Shown: positions 24,739 through 32,893, counted from the first letter of the stretch. The stretch is 42,027 nt of DNA from an uncultured Ectothiorhodospiraceae bacterium (GCA_913055565.1 CAJXKP010000022.1:1-42027), one strand, 5' to 3'. Numbers and translations are program-made. Notes: generated by a model not told the origin, from the letters alone.

Positions 24739-26715
24739 ATGACTCAGCCGAGCATTTATCGATCCCAAACCGCACAGCGAGAGCGGGACCGCCAAGGAGG
24801 CCTGGCCTGGGGCGGCCGCAGCGTCGCGGCGCTGGATGAGATCCGCGAGCTGTATTGCGATGTCGTTGAGTGTGAGGAACGGTTGCGCGCACTGCAGCGA
24901 GTAGTGGCAATAGACAACACTCCGCCTAGCGTTTGGCGAACGCTCACCGACGGTTTACGCACAAGCCTCGATGTCAGCGCCGCTCGGGTCCATCTCCTTG
25001 ATGATACCCAACAGCGGGTCAAGGCAGGCCTGGCTGACGAGTTGTCGGGCATGACGCCCGTCGAGAGCTCGGCTTGTCAGTACGCTATTCGCCAGAACGA
25101 CATCCTCGTCATTGGGGATCTGACGGCCTGTGACGAGCTTGAACCGGTCATCGTTGGTGGCGAGACCATGCGCTCGTATGCGGGTGCCCCGTTGGTTACC
25201 ACCGACGGTCACGCGATCGGCGTTGTTTGCCTACTTGATGCGAGGGATCACCGGGAGTTTTCGAACGCTGAGCTTGAATTGCTCAAGATAATGGCGCGGG
25301 TCGTGGTAAGCATCATGGAAGAAGGCACACAGGCGGATACCGACCGGCATAAGCCGCCAGCCACATTGGATAGGGACCCGGTAACTGGACTACTTGGTCG
25401 CCAGGAGCTTTTGGGTCGGCTGCACCAGCTAGTGGATGCGGACCAAGCTGTAAGGCGGGTGGTCGGCGTCCTAGCAGTCCATGTACGACGGATGGATCGC
25501 ATCACCCACGCGCACGGGTGGGCGGCGGCGAACCAGCTGCGTTGGGATATAAGCGAACGCCTTAGGGCCGGATTGGGCAACGAGGAGGTCCTTGGCCACA
25601 CCGACGACCGAACGTTCGTTGTTATTACGCCAGTCGACAGCGACGGCGACGGTGGCGCGGATCACTGGCTGAACGTACGGGCGCGGGATCTGTTAGCGCT
25701 CATTCGGGGCGAGGCCTTTGCTGTCGGGGGTGATCGCGTGCAACCGGAGGTCGGCGTCGGAGTAGCCATTGCCCCGCGGGACAGCGAGTACGCGCCTAAT
25801 CTAATGGCGATGGCCGATGAGGCCGCGGCCGAAGCCGCCAGTCGGTATCTTGATCGGATCGGTAATCCGAATTACGACGACATCGCTAGCAAGCGCCGGC
25901 TGCTCGCCCTCGAGGGTCCATTACGGCGCGCGGTCGCTCGAGGCGACTTCTGCGTCCACTACCAACCCATTGTTGATCTGAGTAGGGACGGCCGCGTTGT
26001 AGGGGCTGAGGCGCTCGTGCGCTGGCCTCAGCCCGACGGCGAGGAGCCCATTGGGCCGGATGTCTTCATCCCGCTGGCCGAGGAGTTGGGCCTCATGGAC
26101 GCCATTGGGCGCTACGTTTTCGAGACTAGCTGTCGCCAGTTACGGCACTGGCAGAGCCAACCGGGCGGCAGCGGTCTATGGGTGTCAGTCAACGTATCGC
26201 CGAGTCAGCTCAGCGATCCCAATCTGGCAAGCCGATTCGCCGAGATCGCCAGAGAGGAGCGCGTCTCGCCGGCGGACCTCAAGCTAGAGATCACCGAAGG
26301 GGTGATCGATGAGCGTGGCGGCACGGCTACGCCGGTGATCCACGAGCTGGCTCGCGTGGGGTTTCCGTTAGCCTTGGACGATTTCGGTACCGGCCACTCA
26401 TCGCTCGCTCGCGTGATCAGTCTGCCGTTTCAGCTTCTCAAAGTAGACCGCAGCTTCGTCTGGGATAGCCCTAACGGTGCTGGGGCCGGAGTGGTATCGA
26501 GCCTGTCGCAGCTCGCGGGCTACTTGCAGCTCGCATCGCTAGGTGAGGGCGTAGAAACGAAAGAGCACGAGGCGTTCCTGTGCCGGTGTGGCTATACCTA
26601 CGCTCAGGGCTATCGCTACGGCAAGCCTATTCCGGCGCACGAGTTTGCATTTGGGACGAACAACCTCTTGGCTTTCCAGCACAGGCAAGGGGGAAGTCCT
26701 ACGAGCGATGTGTAG
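24739..26715 (+). CDS. GAF / degenerate GGDEF / EAL protein, likely c-di-GMP phosphodiesterase
   Basis: The protein (658 residues from ATG 24739; 663 if GTG 24724 is used, neither with a good ribosome site) has a GAF domain (about 65-205, MRSYAGAPLVTTDGHAIGVV), a GGDEF-fold domain (about 215-375) in which the signature is replaced by HTDDRTF, and an EAL domain (about 395-650). The EAL site is complete: GAEALVRW, VSVNVSPSQL, LEITEGV, LDDFGTGHSSL, LKVDRSF, GEGVE. It should therefore be a phosphodiesterase with a regulatory, non-catalytic GGDEF domain. It is cytosolic, with no membrane segment, and divergent from the large GGDEF-EAL gene. Confidence 0.92.
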   Translation: MTQPSIYRSQTAQRERDRQGGLAWGGRSVAALDEIRELYCDVVECEERLRALQRVVAIDNTPPSVWRTLTDGLRTSLDVSAARVHLLDDTQQRVKAGLADELSGMTPVESSACQYAIRQNDILVIGDLTACDELEPVIVGGETMRSYAGAPLVTTDGHAIGVVCLLDARDHREFSNAELELLKIMARVVVSIMEEGTQADTDRHKPPATLDRDPVTGLLGRQELLGRLHQLVDADQAVRRVVGVLAVHVRRMDRITHAHGWAAANQLRWDISERLRAGLGNEEVLGHTDDRTFVVITPVDSDGDGGADHWLNVRARDLLALIRGEAFAVGGDRVQPEVGVGVAIAPRDSEYAPNLMAMADEAAAEAASRYLDRIGNPNYDDIASKRRLLALEGPLRRAVARGDFCVHYQPIVDLSRDGRVVGAEALVRWPQPDGEEPIGPDVFIPLAEELGLMDAIGRYVFETSCRQLRHWQSQPGGSGLWVSVNVSPSQLSDPNLASRFAEIAREERVSPADLKLEITEGVIDERGGTATPVIHELARVGFPLALDDFGTGHSSLARVISLPFQLLKVDRSFVWDSPNGAGAGVVSSLSQLAGYLQLASLGEGVETKEHEAFLCRCGYTYAQGYRYGKPIPAHEFAFGTNNLLAFQHRQGGSPTSDV

Positions 26716-27147
26716 CGGGGCGATAGCCGCTGCTGAATGGCACAAGCTGCAACCACTCAAGGACCCGACTAGAAGGCGTGGCGAACGCAAGGGGTGTACG
26801 CGTTGTGTCTGGCATCCTCTGCGGAAGACCGCCAAAATGCCGTATGAACTCCTAGCAGGGTTTGGTCGCTTGGGTCCCGTTTAGGGCCTTGGGCTAGGCG
26901 ATCAGAGCGCTTGTCGCTTCAGGCGGCGAGCTGAAGTGGCAAGCAATACCAGAGCATGCGAGTGCTTGAAGCCGTTGAAAGGGTTTCGGTGGTAGGTATG
27001 GCATTGAGCCAATCGATTGATCTGATTGTGTCACTACTAGGCTAGAGCGCCCTCATGGCCTGCAATAGCTGCTAGTCTTATCCATGTGGATACTGTTATG
27101 ACAGCAGGTCCCGTCACGAACGCCGACGCAGATGAGGAAGGTTCCGT
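26716..27147. other. 432-base gene-free region before dps
   Basis: No supported coding frame is seen; short frames here are out-of-phase continuations. The region should contain the end of the GAF-EAL message and the dps promoter, and holds the strong hairpin at 26909-26944. Confidence 0.5.
26909..26944. other. Long RNA-type hairpin (14-bp stem, 8-base loop)
   Basis: GCTTGTCGCTTCAG pairs with CTGAAGTGGCAAGC around an 8-base loop. Twelve pairs are Watson-Crick and two are G-U wobbles when read as plus-strand RNA, so the element is better as plus-strand RNA than as a DNA palindrome. There is no T-run after it. It may be part of a small RNA, a processed 3' end of the GAF-EAL transcript, or a dps upstream element. 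Confidence 0.5.
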
Positions 27148-27630
27148 ATGGCCGCTTCAACACCCAGTTTGGATATTGGTATCGACGAGGACACACGCCG
27201 GAGTATTGCCCAGGGTCTATCCCGGCTGCTCGCGGATAGCTATACGCTGTATCTGAAAACGCATAACTTTCACTGGAACGTCACGGGGCCTAGCTTCCAG
27301 ACCCTGCATGACGTCTTCGAGACGCAGTATACGGAGCTCGCTGAGGCGGTGGATCAGATCGCGGAGCGCATCCGCTCGCTCGGGTTCCCGGCGCCGGCTA
27401 GCTATAGTCAATTCGGCGAATTGACGAGCATCCCGGAGGAAACCGGGCACCCTGATGCGCAGACCATGATCGCGCAGCTCGTATCGGATCAGCAGACCGT
27501 GGTCCGGACGGCGCGTGAGGTCTTTACCGTCGTCGACCAGGCGGCCGACGAGCCGAGTGCCGATCTGCTGACGCAACGCATGCAGGTCCACGAGAAGACG
27601 GCCTGGATGTTGCGGAGCATGCTTGAGTAG
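27148..27630 (+). CDS. dps: Dps-family DNA-protecting/iron-storage ferritin
   Basis: This 160-residue miniferritin carries the Dps ferroxidase ligands: H42 (HNFHWNV), H54 and E58 ([10 protein letters not shown]), D69 and E73 (VDQIAERI). Dps dodecamers oxidise iron with hydrogen peroxide and protect DNA during stress. There is no long Lys-rich N-terminal tail, so direct DNA binding is not evident. The start has AGGAAGG upstream. It stands alone, convergent with the aconitase gene. Confidence 0.95.
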   Translation: MAASTPSLDIGIDEDTRRSIAQGLSRLLADSYTLYLKTHNFHWNVTGPSFQTLHDVFETQYTELAEAVDQIAERIRSLGFPAPASYSQFGELTSIPEETGHPDAQTMIAQLVSDQQTVVRTAREVFTVVDQAADEPSADLLTQRMQVHEKTAWMLRSMLE

Positions 27631-27732
27631 GTAAGCAAGCTCGGCTCGACGCTGGCCGATGAGGCGAGGGGCCAAACAGCCGCTCGCCCCGTTGCCAGCG
27701 ATTGGGGCGTCGTTGCCTCGGGCGCCCAGTCA

Positions 27733-29673
27733 TTACGCGGCTTTGCACTCGCGGGTATGCCGAATCAAGCCGCCCGCCATGACCACCTCGATCTGGCGCT
27801 CGGACAGGCTGTGCGTCAGCGGATAACGCTCATCACGAGTTTTGTTGTGCGCCTCGATGGGGTCGCCGCCGGCCAATGCGTCCCGCAGACCGTCGATGAC
27901 CAGGACATCGTCGCGCTCGACCCGCTCGTAATCCGCGTCGTCCGCGAACTCCAACGGTAGAACGCCGAAGTTAACCAGGTTCTGCCAGTGGATGCGGGCA
28001 AAGGACTTGGCCAGCACGGCTTTAACGCCTAGGTAGGCGGGCGCGATGGCAGCGTGCTCGCGGCTCGAGCCCTGGCCGTAGTTAGCGCCGCCGACGACCA
28101 GCGACCCCGCTTGCTGGTATTCGATCGCGCGGTCGTGGTAGTCCTCATCAAGGCGGGAGAAGGTGAAGGTGCTGATAACGGGTATGTTGCTGCGATAGGG
28201 GAGCACCTTGGCGCCGGCCGGCATAATCTCATCGGTGGAGACGTCATCGCCGGTCTTAAGCAGTACCGGTGCCTCGATCCGTTCGTCTAGCGGTTCGAAC
28301 TCGGGCAGGCTGGCGATGTTCGGCCCCTTCTGCAGGGCCATGCCGGCGGTGTCCTCGGTCGGCGGATGCATGATGTCGACATTGCCGTCGCTTGCCTTTG
28401 GCTCGTCGAGTTGCGGGTAGGGCTGCTCCAGGGTACGCGGGTCGGTGATCGTGCCGTTGAGCCCCGATGCCGCCGCGACCTCGGGGCTGCAGAGGAAGAC
28501 GGCATCCTCCTCGGTGCCGGATCGACCAGGGAAGTTACGCGGCACCGTACGCAGGCTGTTGCGCCCGGTCGCCGGTGCCTGCCCCATGCCGATACAGCCG
28601 TTGCAGCCGGTCTGATGCAGGCGCCCCCCGGCGCTGACCAGATCACCCAAGGATCCGAGTTCGATCATCTGTTGCAGGACCTGGCGCGAGGTAGGGTTGA
28701 CATCAAACGATACCCCCTCGTCGATGCGTTGCCCCCGGACAATGGCGGCGGCCATGCCGAAGTCACGCAAGCCCGGATTGGCTGAGGATCCGACATAGGT
28801 CTGGTAGACCGGCTTGCCGGCTACCTCGCGTACTGGGACGACATTCTCGGGGCTGCTCGGTAGCGCAATGAGCGGCTCCAGGATGGATAGATCAATGGCG
28901 TCGGTGACGTCGTAGCCGGCGTCGGAGTCGGCCTTTAGTTCCACCCAGTCGTGCTCCCGCCCCTGCGCGCGCAAGAAGGCGCGGGTCGTCTCGTCGGACG
29001 GGAAAACGGTTGCCGTGGCGCCGAGCTCGGCGCCCATGTTGGCGATGACGTGCCGGTCCATGGCGCTGAGCTCGCTAAGGCCGGGACCGTAGTACTCGAT
29101 GATGCGCCCCTTGCCGCCGGAGACGCCGTGACGGCGCAGCATCTCCAGGATAACGTCCTTGGCACTGACCCAGGCCGGGAGCTTGCCGGTCAGCTCTACG
29201 CCCATGATATCTGGCATGCGTGTATGGAAGGGCTCGCCCGCCATGGCCATGGCGACCTCAAGGCCGCCGGCACCAATGGCCAGCATGCCGAGTGAGCCCG
29301 CGGCACAGGTGTGACTGTCCGAGCCGAGCAGGGTCTTGGCCGGAACCCCGAGCCGCTCCATGTGCACGGGGTGGCTGACCCCATTGCCCGGTGGGCTGAA
29401 CCAGAGGCCGTACTTCTTGGCGGCGCTGGCCAGGAATACGTGATCGTCGGGGTTGCGGAAATCCTCCTGGATGAGGTTGTGATCCACGTACTGGGCGGAG
29501 ACCTCGGTGCGGACCCGCTCCAGACCCAGCGCCTCGAATTCCAGCATCACGAGGGTGCCGGTCGCGTCTTGGGTGAGCGTTTGATCGATGCGCAGGCCGA
29601 TCTCTTTGCCGGACGCCATATTGCCTTCCACCAGGTGGTCGGCGATGAGCTTCTGGCTGACGTTTTGTGCCAT
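27733..29673 (-). CDS. Aconitate hydratase, Aquifex-type (4Fe-4S)
   Basis: This 646-residue enzyme interconverts citrate and isocitrate in the TCA cycle. The three cluster cysteines are visible: C123 (SDSHTCAAGSLG), C357 and C360 (TGCNGCIGMG). The swivel domain carries DDVSTDEIMPAG and GGANYGQGSSREHAA. At this length it fits the short 'Aquifex-type' aconitase group (about 650 residues) rather than AcnA (about 890) or AcnB (about 865). The family is close to isopropylmalate isomerase, so homoaconitase or other activity cannot be excluded. Start 29673 has GGGAGGG six bases upstream; the frame extends a little further up without such a site. Confidence 0.9.
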   Translation of the reverse strand: MAQNVSQKLIADHLVEGNMASGKEIGLRIDQTLTQDATGTLVMLEFEALGLERVRTEVSAQYVDHNLIQEDFRNPDDHVFLASAAKKYGLWFSPPGNGVSHPVHMERLGVPAKTLLGSDSHTCAAGSLGMLAIGAGGLEVAMAMAGEPFHTRMPDIMGVELTGKLPAWVSAKDVILEMLRRHGVSGGKGRIIEYYGPGLSELSAMDRHVIANMGAELGATATVFPSDETTRAFLRAQGREHDWVELKADSDAGYDVTDAIDLSILEPLIALPSSPENVVPVREVAGKPVYQTYVGSSANPGLRDFGMAAAIVRGQRIDEGVSFDVNPTSRQVLQQMIELGSLGDLVSAGGRLHQTGCNGCIGMGQAPATGRNSLRTVPRNFPGRSGTEEDAVFLCSPEVAAASGLNGTITDPRTLEQPYPQLDEPKASDGNVDIMHPPTEDTAGMALQKGPNIASLPEFEPLDERIEAPVLLKTGDDVSTDEIMPAGAKVLPYRSNIPVISTFTFSRLDEDYHDRAIEYQQAGSLVVGGANYGQGSSREHAAIAPAYLGVKAVLAKSFARIHWQNLVNFGVLPLEFADDADYERVERDDVLVIDGLRDALAGGDPIEAHNKTRDERYPLTHSLSERQIEVVMAGGLIRHTRECKAA

Positions 29674-29792
29674 GGTTAGCCCTCCCGAGCGTCGCCCCAT
29701 CGGATCGTCGCCGGGTCAGGCGTTGTCAGATCCCGGCGGCAATAGTCGGATCATTGGGTCGGGGAAGCGGAGCCGTCCCCGAGACTGTGTAA

Positions 29793-30125
29793 CTAGATAC
29801 CGCGGAAGACTTCCAACGCCTTGGCGGCGTACATCACGGCGGGCCCACCGCCCATCTCGATGGCGACCTCTAGGACCTCAACGAGATCGGCCTCCTCGGC
29901 ACCGTGCTTCTTGGCCCCGTCCACGTGATAGAGGATGCAGTCCTCACAGCCCTGTATCACGCCCATGCCGGTGGCGATCAACTCTTTTTGAGCAGCGCTG
30001 AAGTTGCCCTCGCTGGTCGCTGCCTTGGCTAGCCGCGAGAAGCCATCGAATAGATTGGGTGCGGCCTTGGCGAACGTGCTCACGCGGCCCTTGGTCTCGG
30101 TTACTTTGTCGCTCATGTCGGCCAT
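29793..30125 (-). CDS. AhpD-like carboxymuconolactone decarboxylase family protein
   Basis: This 110-residue all-helical protein carries the AhpD-type active-site pattern: Glu in AAQKELIATGMGV, CxxC in GCEDCILYHV, and a following His within the YHVDGAKKHGA helix. Members act as peroxidase-coupled disulfide reductants or as true decarboxylases; the CxxC favours a redox role. The start has AAGGAG six bases upstream. It lies 120 bases upstream of the aconitase start on the same strand. Function beyond family is not settled. Confidence 0.85.
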   Translation of the reverse strand: MADMSDKVTETKGRVSTFAKAAPNLFDGFSRLAKAATSEGNFSAAQKELIATGMGVIQGCEDCILYHVDGAKKHGAEEADLVEVLEVAIEMGGGPAVMYAAKALEVFRGI

Positions 30126-30260
30126 GATCGGCTCCTTGGTTGCTCGTGTTGGTCACTGCTCGTAAGCGAAATGGTGCATGTTGCAAGCATGAATCGCTAG
30201 CGATCGGCGTATACAACTGCCGCTTTCAGGATACGCCATCGGGCTGTGTCGGCTCGCGGT

Positions 30261-30273
30261 CGGTGTAACACCG
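30261..30273. promoter_or_regulatory. Palindrome upstream of the AhpD-like gene
   Basis: CGGTGT-A-ACACCG is a perfect 13-base inverted repeat about 135 bases upstream of the AhpD-like start, in the 226-base gap after the csb1-like gene. It shares a GTGT/ACAC core with the palindrome at 31385-31396. Confidence 0.35.
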
Positions 30274-30351
30274 TGGTTAGCCCAGCCACCTTGCACTGGG
30301 TGATTAACGTCTTGGTGGACCACCGAGGGCAGCTGCCAAATACGCCGGCCT

Positions 30352-31290
30352 CTACAGCGAGTCCGGCTGAAAGCTGCCCTGGCGCTGCTCGCCCACAGGC
30401 ACCTCCAGTTGTCGGGCGCCCGCTGAGGCCGAGAGCAGTGCCTTGCCGACCTCGGCACCCGACAGGCTCGCGGCGGTTCGACGCCCGTTGCGGTAAACCG
30501 CCTCAATGCTCGCGGACCCGTTGGGTACGAGACGGCAACCGGGGCGCAGGTCGTAGTCACAGGCCCCGCGCCAGAGGCCCGCGAGCGCTAGACCGAATGC
30601 ATAGGTTGCCAAACCACTGCTAGCCGCCTCGAGGGCGCGCAGGCCGGCTAGGTCGAGTGTGGCGGTATGCTGGATCCGCCCGTGGACGAGGAGACCGCCT
30701 AGTCGCCCACCCTGAGTTGGGGCCTCGTTGTCGCCGCAGCGCTCATCGGCGCCGCCGAACGCGCCGGGGGCCGACAGGCTATCTACATCCCAGGCATGGA
30801 TCTCGCTACGCACCAGCTGTCGCACCCCAACGTCGGTGTCCGGATCCCGCGCCCCGTGGATAAGGGTCAACGGATCGATTGCCGCCAGCGCTAGGGGCTG
30901 GCCCTGGGCGTAGGCCGTCAGGGCGTCGCGCGCCTCAGAGGCCAGATCGCTGGCCCTAACCCGCTCGTCCGCCAGGCCATCCGAAAGCTCCGTTAGCCGC
31001 CAAGTCTGCACGCCATCCGTAATGGTGACATTGGGGATATAGCCCGCGAGCGCGTCACTGAAGATGCCCTTCATGCGCAGCATTTGGCTTGTCGTGTTGT
31101 CTAGGCAGACGATCTGGGTACCGTCCTTGAGCACGTTGCTCGGGTAGCTCGGCGCGTTGGTGTCAGTCAGTGATGGTGAGTTAGCCCACCCCGCGGTGGG
31201 AAACACCGGAAGATCCCAGCCAGCCAGGGGTGCGAGTGGTTGGTGCAAGTTAACAGCCAGGCAGTCGGTATCCGCTAGCAGCTGCTCCAC
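30352..31290 (-). CDS. csb1: Orphan CRISPR RAMP protein, Csb1 (Cas7 of type I-U/I-G) homologue
   Basis: The order of conserved blocks follows Csb1: an early PVFP segment, VCLDNTTSQMLRMKGIF (Csb1: LLDSVQSQANRME), IPNVTITDG, LSDGLADERVRAS, PLTLIHGARDPDTDVG then RQLVRSEIHAWDV (Csb1: PTALVFG.WDS..., LVSEI), GGLLVHGRIQHTATLDLAGL, and CDYDLRPGCRLVPNG (Csb1: YDLRSRC.LVPE). Csb1 is the backbone subunit that coats crRNA. No array, cas3, csb2 or adaptation gene is present in the window. GTG 31290 has GGAGGG eight bases upstream and gives 312 residues; ATG 31341 would add 17 residues but has no ribosome site. The family call rests on recalled motifs, not an alignment. Confidence 0.75.
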   Translation of the reverse strand: MEQLLADTDCLAVNLHQPLAPLAGWDLPVFPTAGWANSPSLTDTNAPSYPSNVLKDGTQIVCLDNTTSQMLRMKGIFSDALAGYIPNVTITDGVQTWRLTELSDGLADERVRASDLASEARDALTAYAQGQPLALAAIDPLTLIHGARDPDTDVGVRQLVRSEIHAWDVDSLSAPGAFGGADERCGDNEAPTQGGRLGGLLVHGRIQHTATLDLAGLRALEAASSGLATYAFGLALAGLWRGACDYDLRPGCRLVPNGSASIEAVYRNGRRTAASLSGAEVGKALLSASAGARQLEVPVGEQRQGSFQPDSL

Positions 31291-31384
31291 GGCGGTCGCC
31301 CTCCGTACCGAAAAGTGAAACAGGACTATAACAGTCCCCATTATGGCTTGCCTGGGTGAGCGGTGCTGGGCGCCCTAACCCTTC

Positions 31385-31396
31385 AGTGTTAACACT
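31385..31396. promoter_or_regulatory. Perfect 12-base palindrome, candidate operator of csb1
   Basis: AGTGTTAACACT is a perfect palindrome in the gap between the prepilin stop (31448) and the csb1 start, about 95 bases upstream of GTG 31290. Its location fits an operator for the csb1-like gene. Confidence 0.4.
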
Positions 31397-31447
31397 TGAG
31401 TGGGGCGCAGGGGCTTGTGCGGGTTTTACGCCTACGATTGCGGGTTC

Positions 31448-32035
31448 TCAGTCGTCCCAGAGAATCTCGACCGATCCATTGCCATCGTTGTTATAGCGGA
31501 GATCAGCAATACGCTCGCCATCTACCTTGTAACGCCAGCAGTAAACGAAGGAATCACTACTGCAGTCACTGGCCGAGGTCTGGACCCATCCACCGCTTGG
31601 ATTCTCATCTGGATCCTGGATTGCCGGTGTGGCGACGAATAAGTCCCAGAGCTGTTCGCTTCGATTATTGCTGACAAAACCGGTTGTGCCGATAGGTACA
31701 TTACCGTTCAAGCAGACTTTCCCCGGAGAGTTTCCGCCATAGCTAAAACCTTCGAGGCTTGCATCGCCGCTTCGGCAACCATCTTCCAGATCCGAAGTGG
31801 CTGCTTCGCTTCGAACAAGTGCGACCCCAGTGCTGATCTGCCCCGCGGTAGCCTTAACGGTGGCCCGGTGTGCTTGCTCGGATAGATCAACGAAGCGCGG
31901 CAATGCCACGACAGCTAGCGTGCCGAGGATGACGATGACCGCCACGAGCTCGATTAACGTGAACCCGGTCATCGCGACATGGCCAGGTGATACCCGTCGC
32001 GGACGCGAGACCCCGATTTCGAATCGGTTAGGCAT
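31448..32035 (-). CDS. Type IV prepilin-like protein (MSHA/PilA-like)
   Basis: This 195-residue protein has a long leader of 24 residues ending MTG, then the class III prepilin signature FTLIELVAVIVILGTLAVVALPRFV with cleavage expected after G24 and Glu at mature position 5 (E29). The globular part holds four Cys (near DGCRSG, KVCLNG, SDCSS, YCWRY), enough for two disulfides. MshA-like features include PRFVDLSEQAHRATVKATAG. Start 32035 has a strong GGGAGGGG upstream. The gene stands alone with no prepilin peptidase or assembly ATPase nearby, and shares strand with csb1. Confidence 0.9.
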   Translation of the reverse strand: MPNRFEIGVSRPRRVSPGHVAMTGFTLIELVAVIVILGTLAVVALPRFVDLSEQAHRATVKATAGQISTGVALVRSEAATSDLEDGCRSGDASLEGFSYGGNSPGKVCLNGNVPIGTTGFVSNNRSEQLWDLFVATPAIQDPDENPSGGWVQTSASDCSSDSFVYCWRYKVDGERIADLRYNNDGNGSVEILWDD

Positions 32036-32503
32036 GCTTCCCCTCCCGTAGCCCCTTGGACACAGAGTTTGACAGGGCGTAAGGCGGTGCGTCACCTAAG
32101 CCCGTCGGGTGGTACCAAGGATCTAGGGTTCGGTGATCGCGCCATGGCGTGGCGGCGTTGATCGGTGTTGTAACGGCAACGCGTCGTACGTCAGCCGTTC
32201 ACGAACGATCATGGCCGCTCGCTTGGCCGGTGGGGGCGGGTACGGTTGCCAACTGTCGGGTCGTCGGCTGTATTAGCGGCAAGGGATATAGGGCCACCAA
32301 GCTCACCTACCAGGGCTGGCTAATCGTTCCTCTAGGGGGTTCACTGGACCGGCTAATCGATGACGCCTAGCCATGCCTAAGCTACGGTCAGCAGAACCCG
32401 GCGCGGGGCTTGGTGTCCATTACCACGTGATGCGGCGTATCATCTTCGCCTACAGCGGCCTGTTGATTACCGGCCGCGCCCCTCCTTCGTTACTGGAGTT
32501 CCA
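32036..32503. other. 468-base gene-free region
   Basis: This is a divergent spacer between the prepilin (minus) and PAS (plus) genes. A 73-codon frame at 32149-32370 has no ribosome site and no recognisable protein pattern. I see no clear promoter or repeat. Confidence 0.45.
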
Positions 32504-32893
32504 ATGCAACAGCAAGATACCCCGCTTGATTCGCCTCTTTTTGAGGCGCTCGCCGAGCTATCCTTCGAATCCGTAATGGTCACGCGCGCCGGTGGTCCGG
32601 GCGGTGACCCCGAGGTGGTCTACGTCAACGCGCGGTTCACCGAGCTCACGGGTTACCGCGCCGACGAGGTGATCGGCGGCACGCCTGGCTTGCTTCAGGG
32701 GCCGGATACCGATACCAGCGTGACCAAGCGCCTCGCCGACGACATCAGCAACGGGCGGACCTTCCACGGGCAGACCGTTAACTACCGCAAGGACGGCACG
32801 CCTTTCGAGATCGAATGGAAGGTGACACCCGTTTCGGCTGACGGTCAGACCACCTATCACGTGGCCGTACAACGGGACGTGACTGAGCGCTGA
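32504..32893 (+). CDS. Single-domain PAS protein, LOV-like without the photoactive Cys
   Basis: This 129-residue protein is one PAS/PAC domain (about 10-128): VVYVNARFTELTGYRADEVI, GGTPGLLQGPDTD, then NYRKDGTPFEIEWKVTPV and HVAVQRDVTER. The overall pattern is that of LOV-type PAS domains (GxNCRFLQ motif), but the Cys position is Pro (P61) and Asn is Thr, so a LOV photocycle with flavin-Cys adduct is not possible. It has no output domain and must act on a partner. A GGAG lies just upstream of ATG. It is transcribed alone. Confidence 0.8.
   Translation: MQQQDTPLDSPLFEALAELSFESVMVTRAGGPGGDPEVVYVNARFTELTGYRADEVIGGTPGLLQGPDTDTSVTKRLADDISNGRTFHGQTVNYRKDGTPFEIEWKVTPVSADGQTTYHVAVQRDVTER

Noticed and set aside
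27631-27732. Terminator between dps and the convergent aconitase gene
   Set aside because: Only a 6-bp GGCGAG/CTCGCC pairing with a long loop and no T-run was found, too weak to call.
31244-31259. Sigma-54-like TGGCTGTTAACTTGCA on the minus strand
   Set aside because: It fits the spacing but lies inside the start of the csb1-like coding region with no gene beginning just downstream; probably chance.
32149-32370. 73-codon frame between prepilin and PAS genes
   Set aside because: No ribosome site, no protein pattern and codon use unlike the neighbouring genes.
30126-32503. Possible CRISPR array near the csb1-like gene
   Set aside because: I looked for regularly spaced direct repeats on both sides of the gene and found none; only single palindromes are present.
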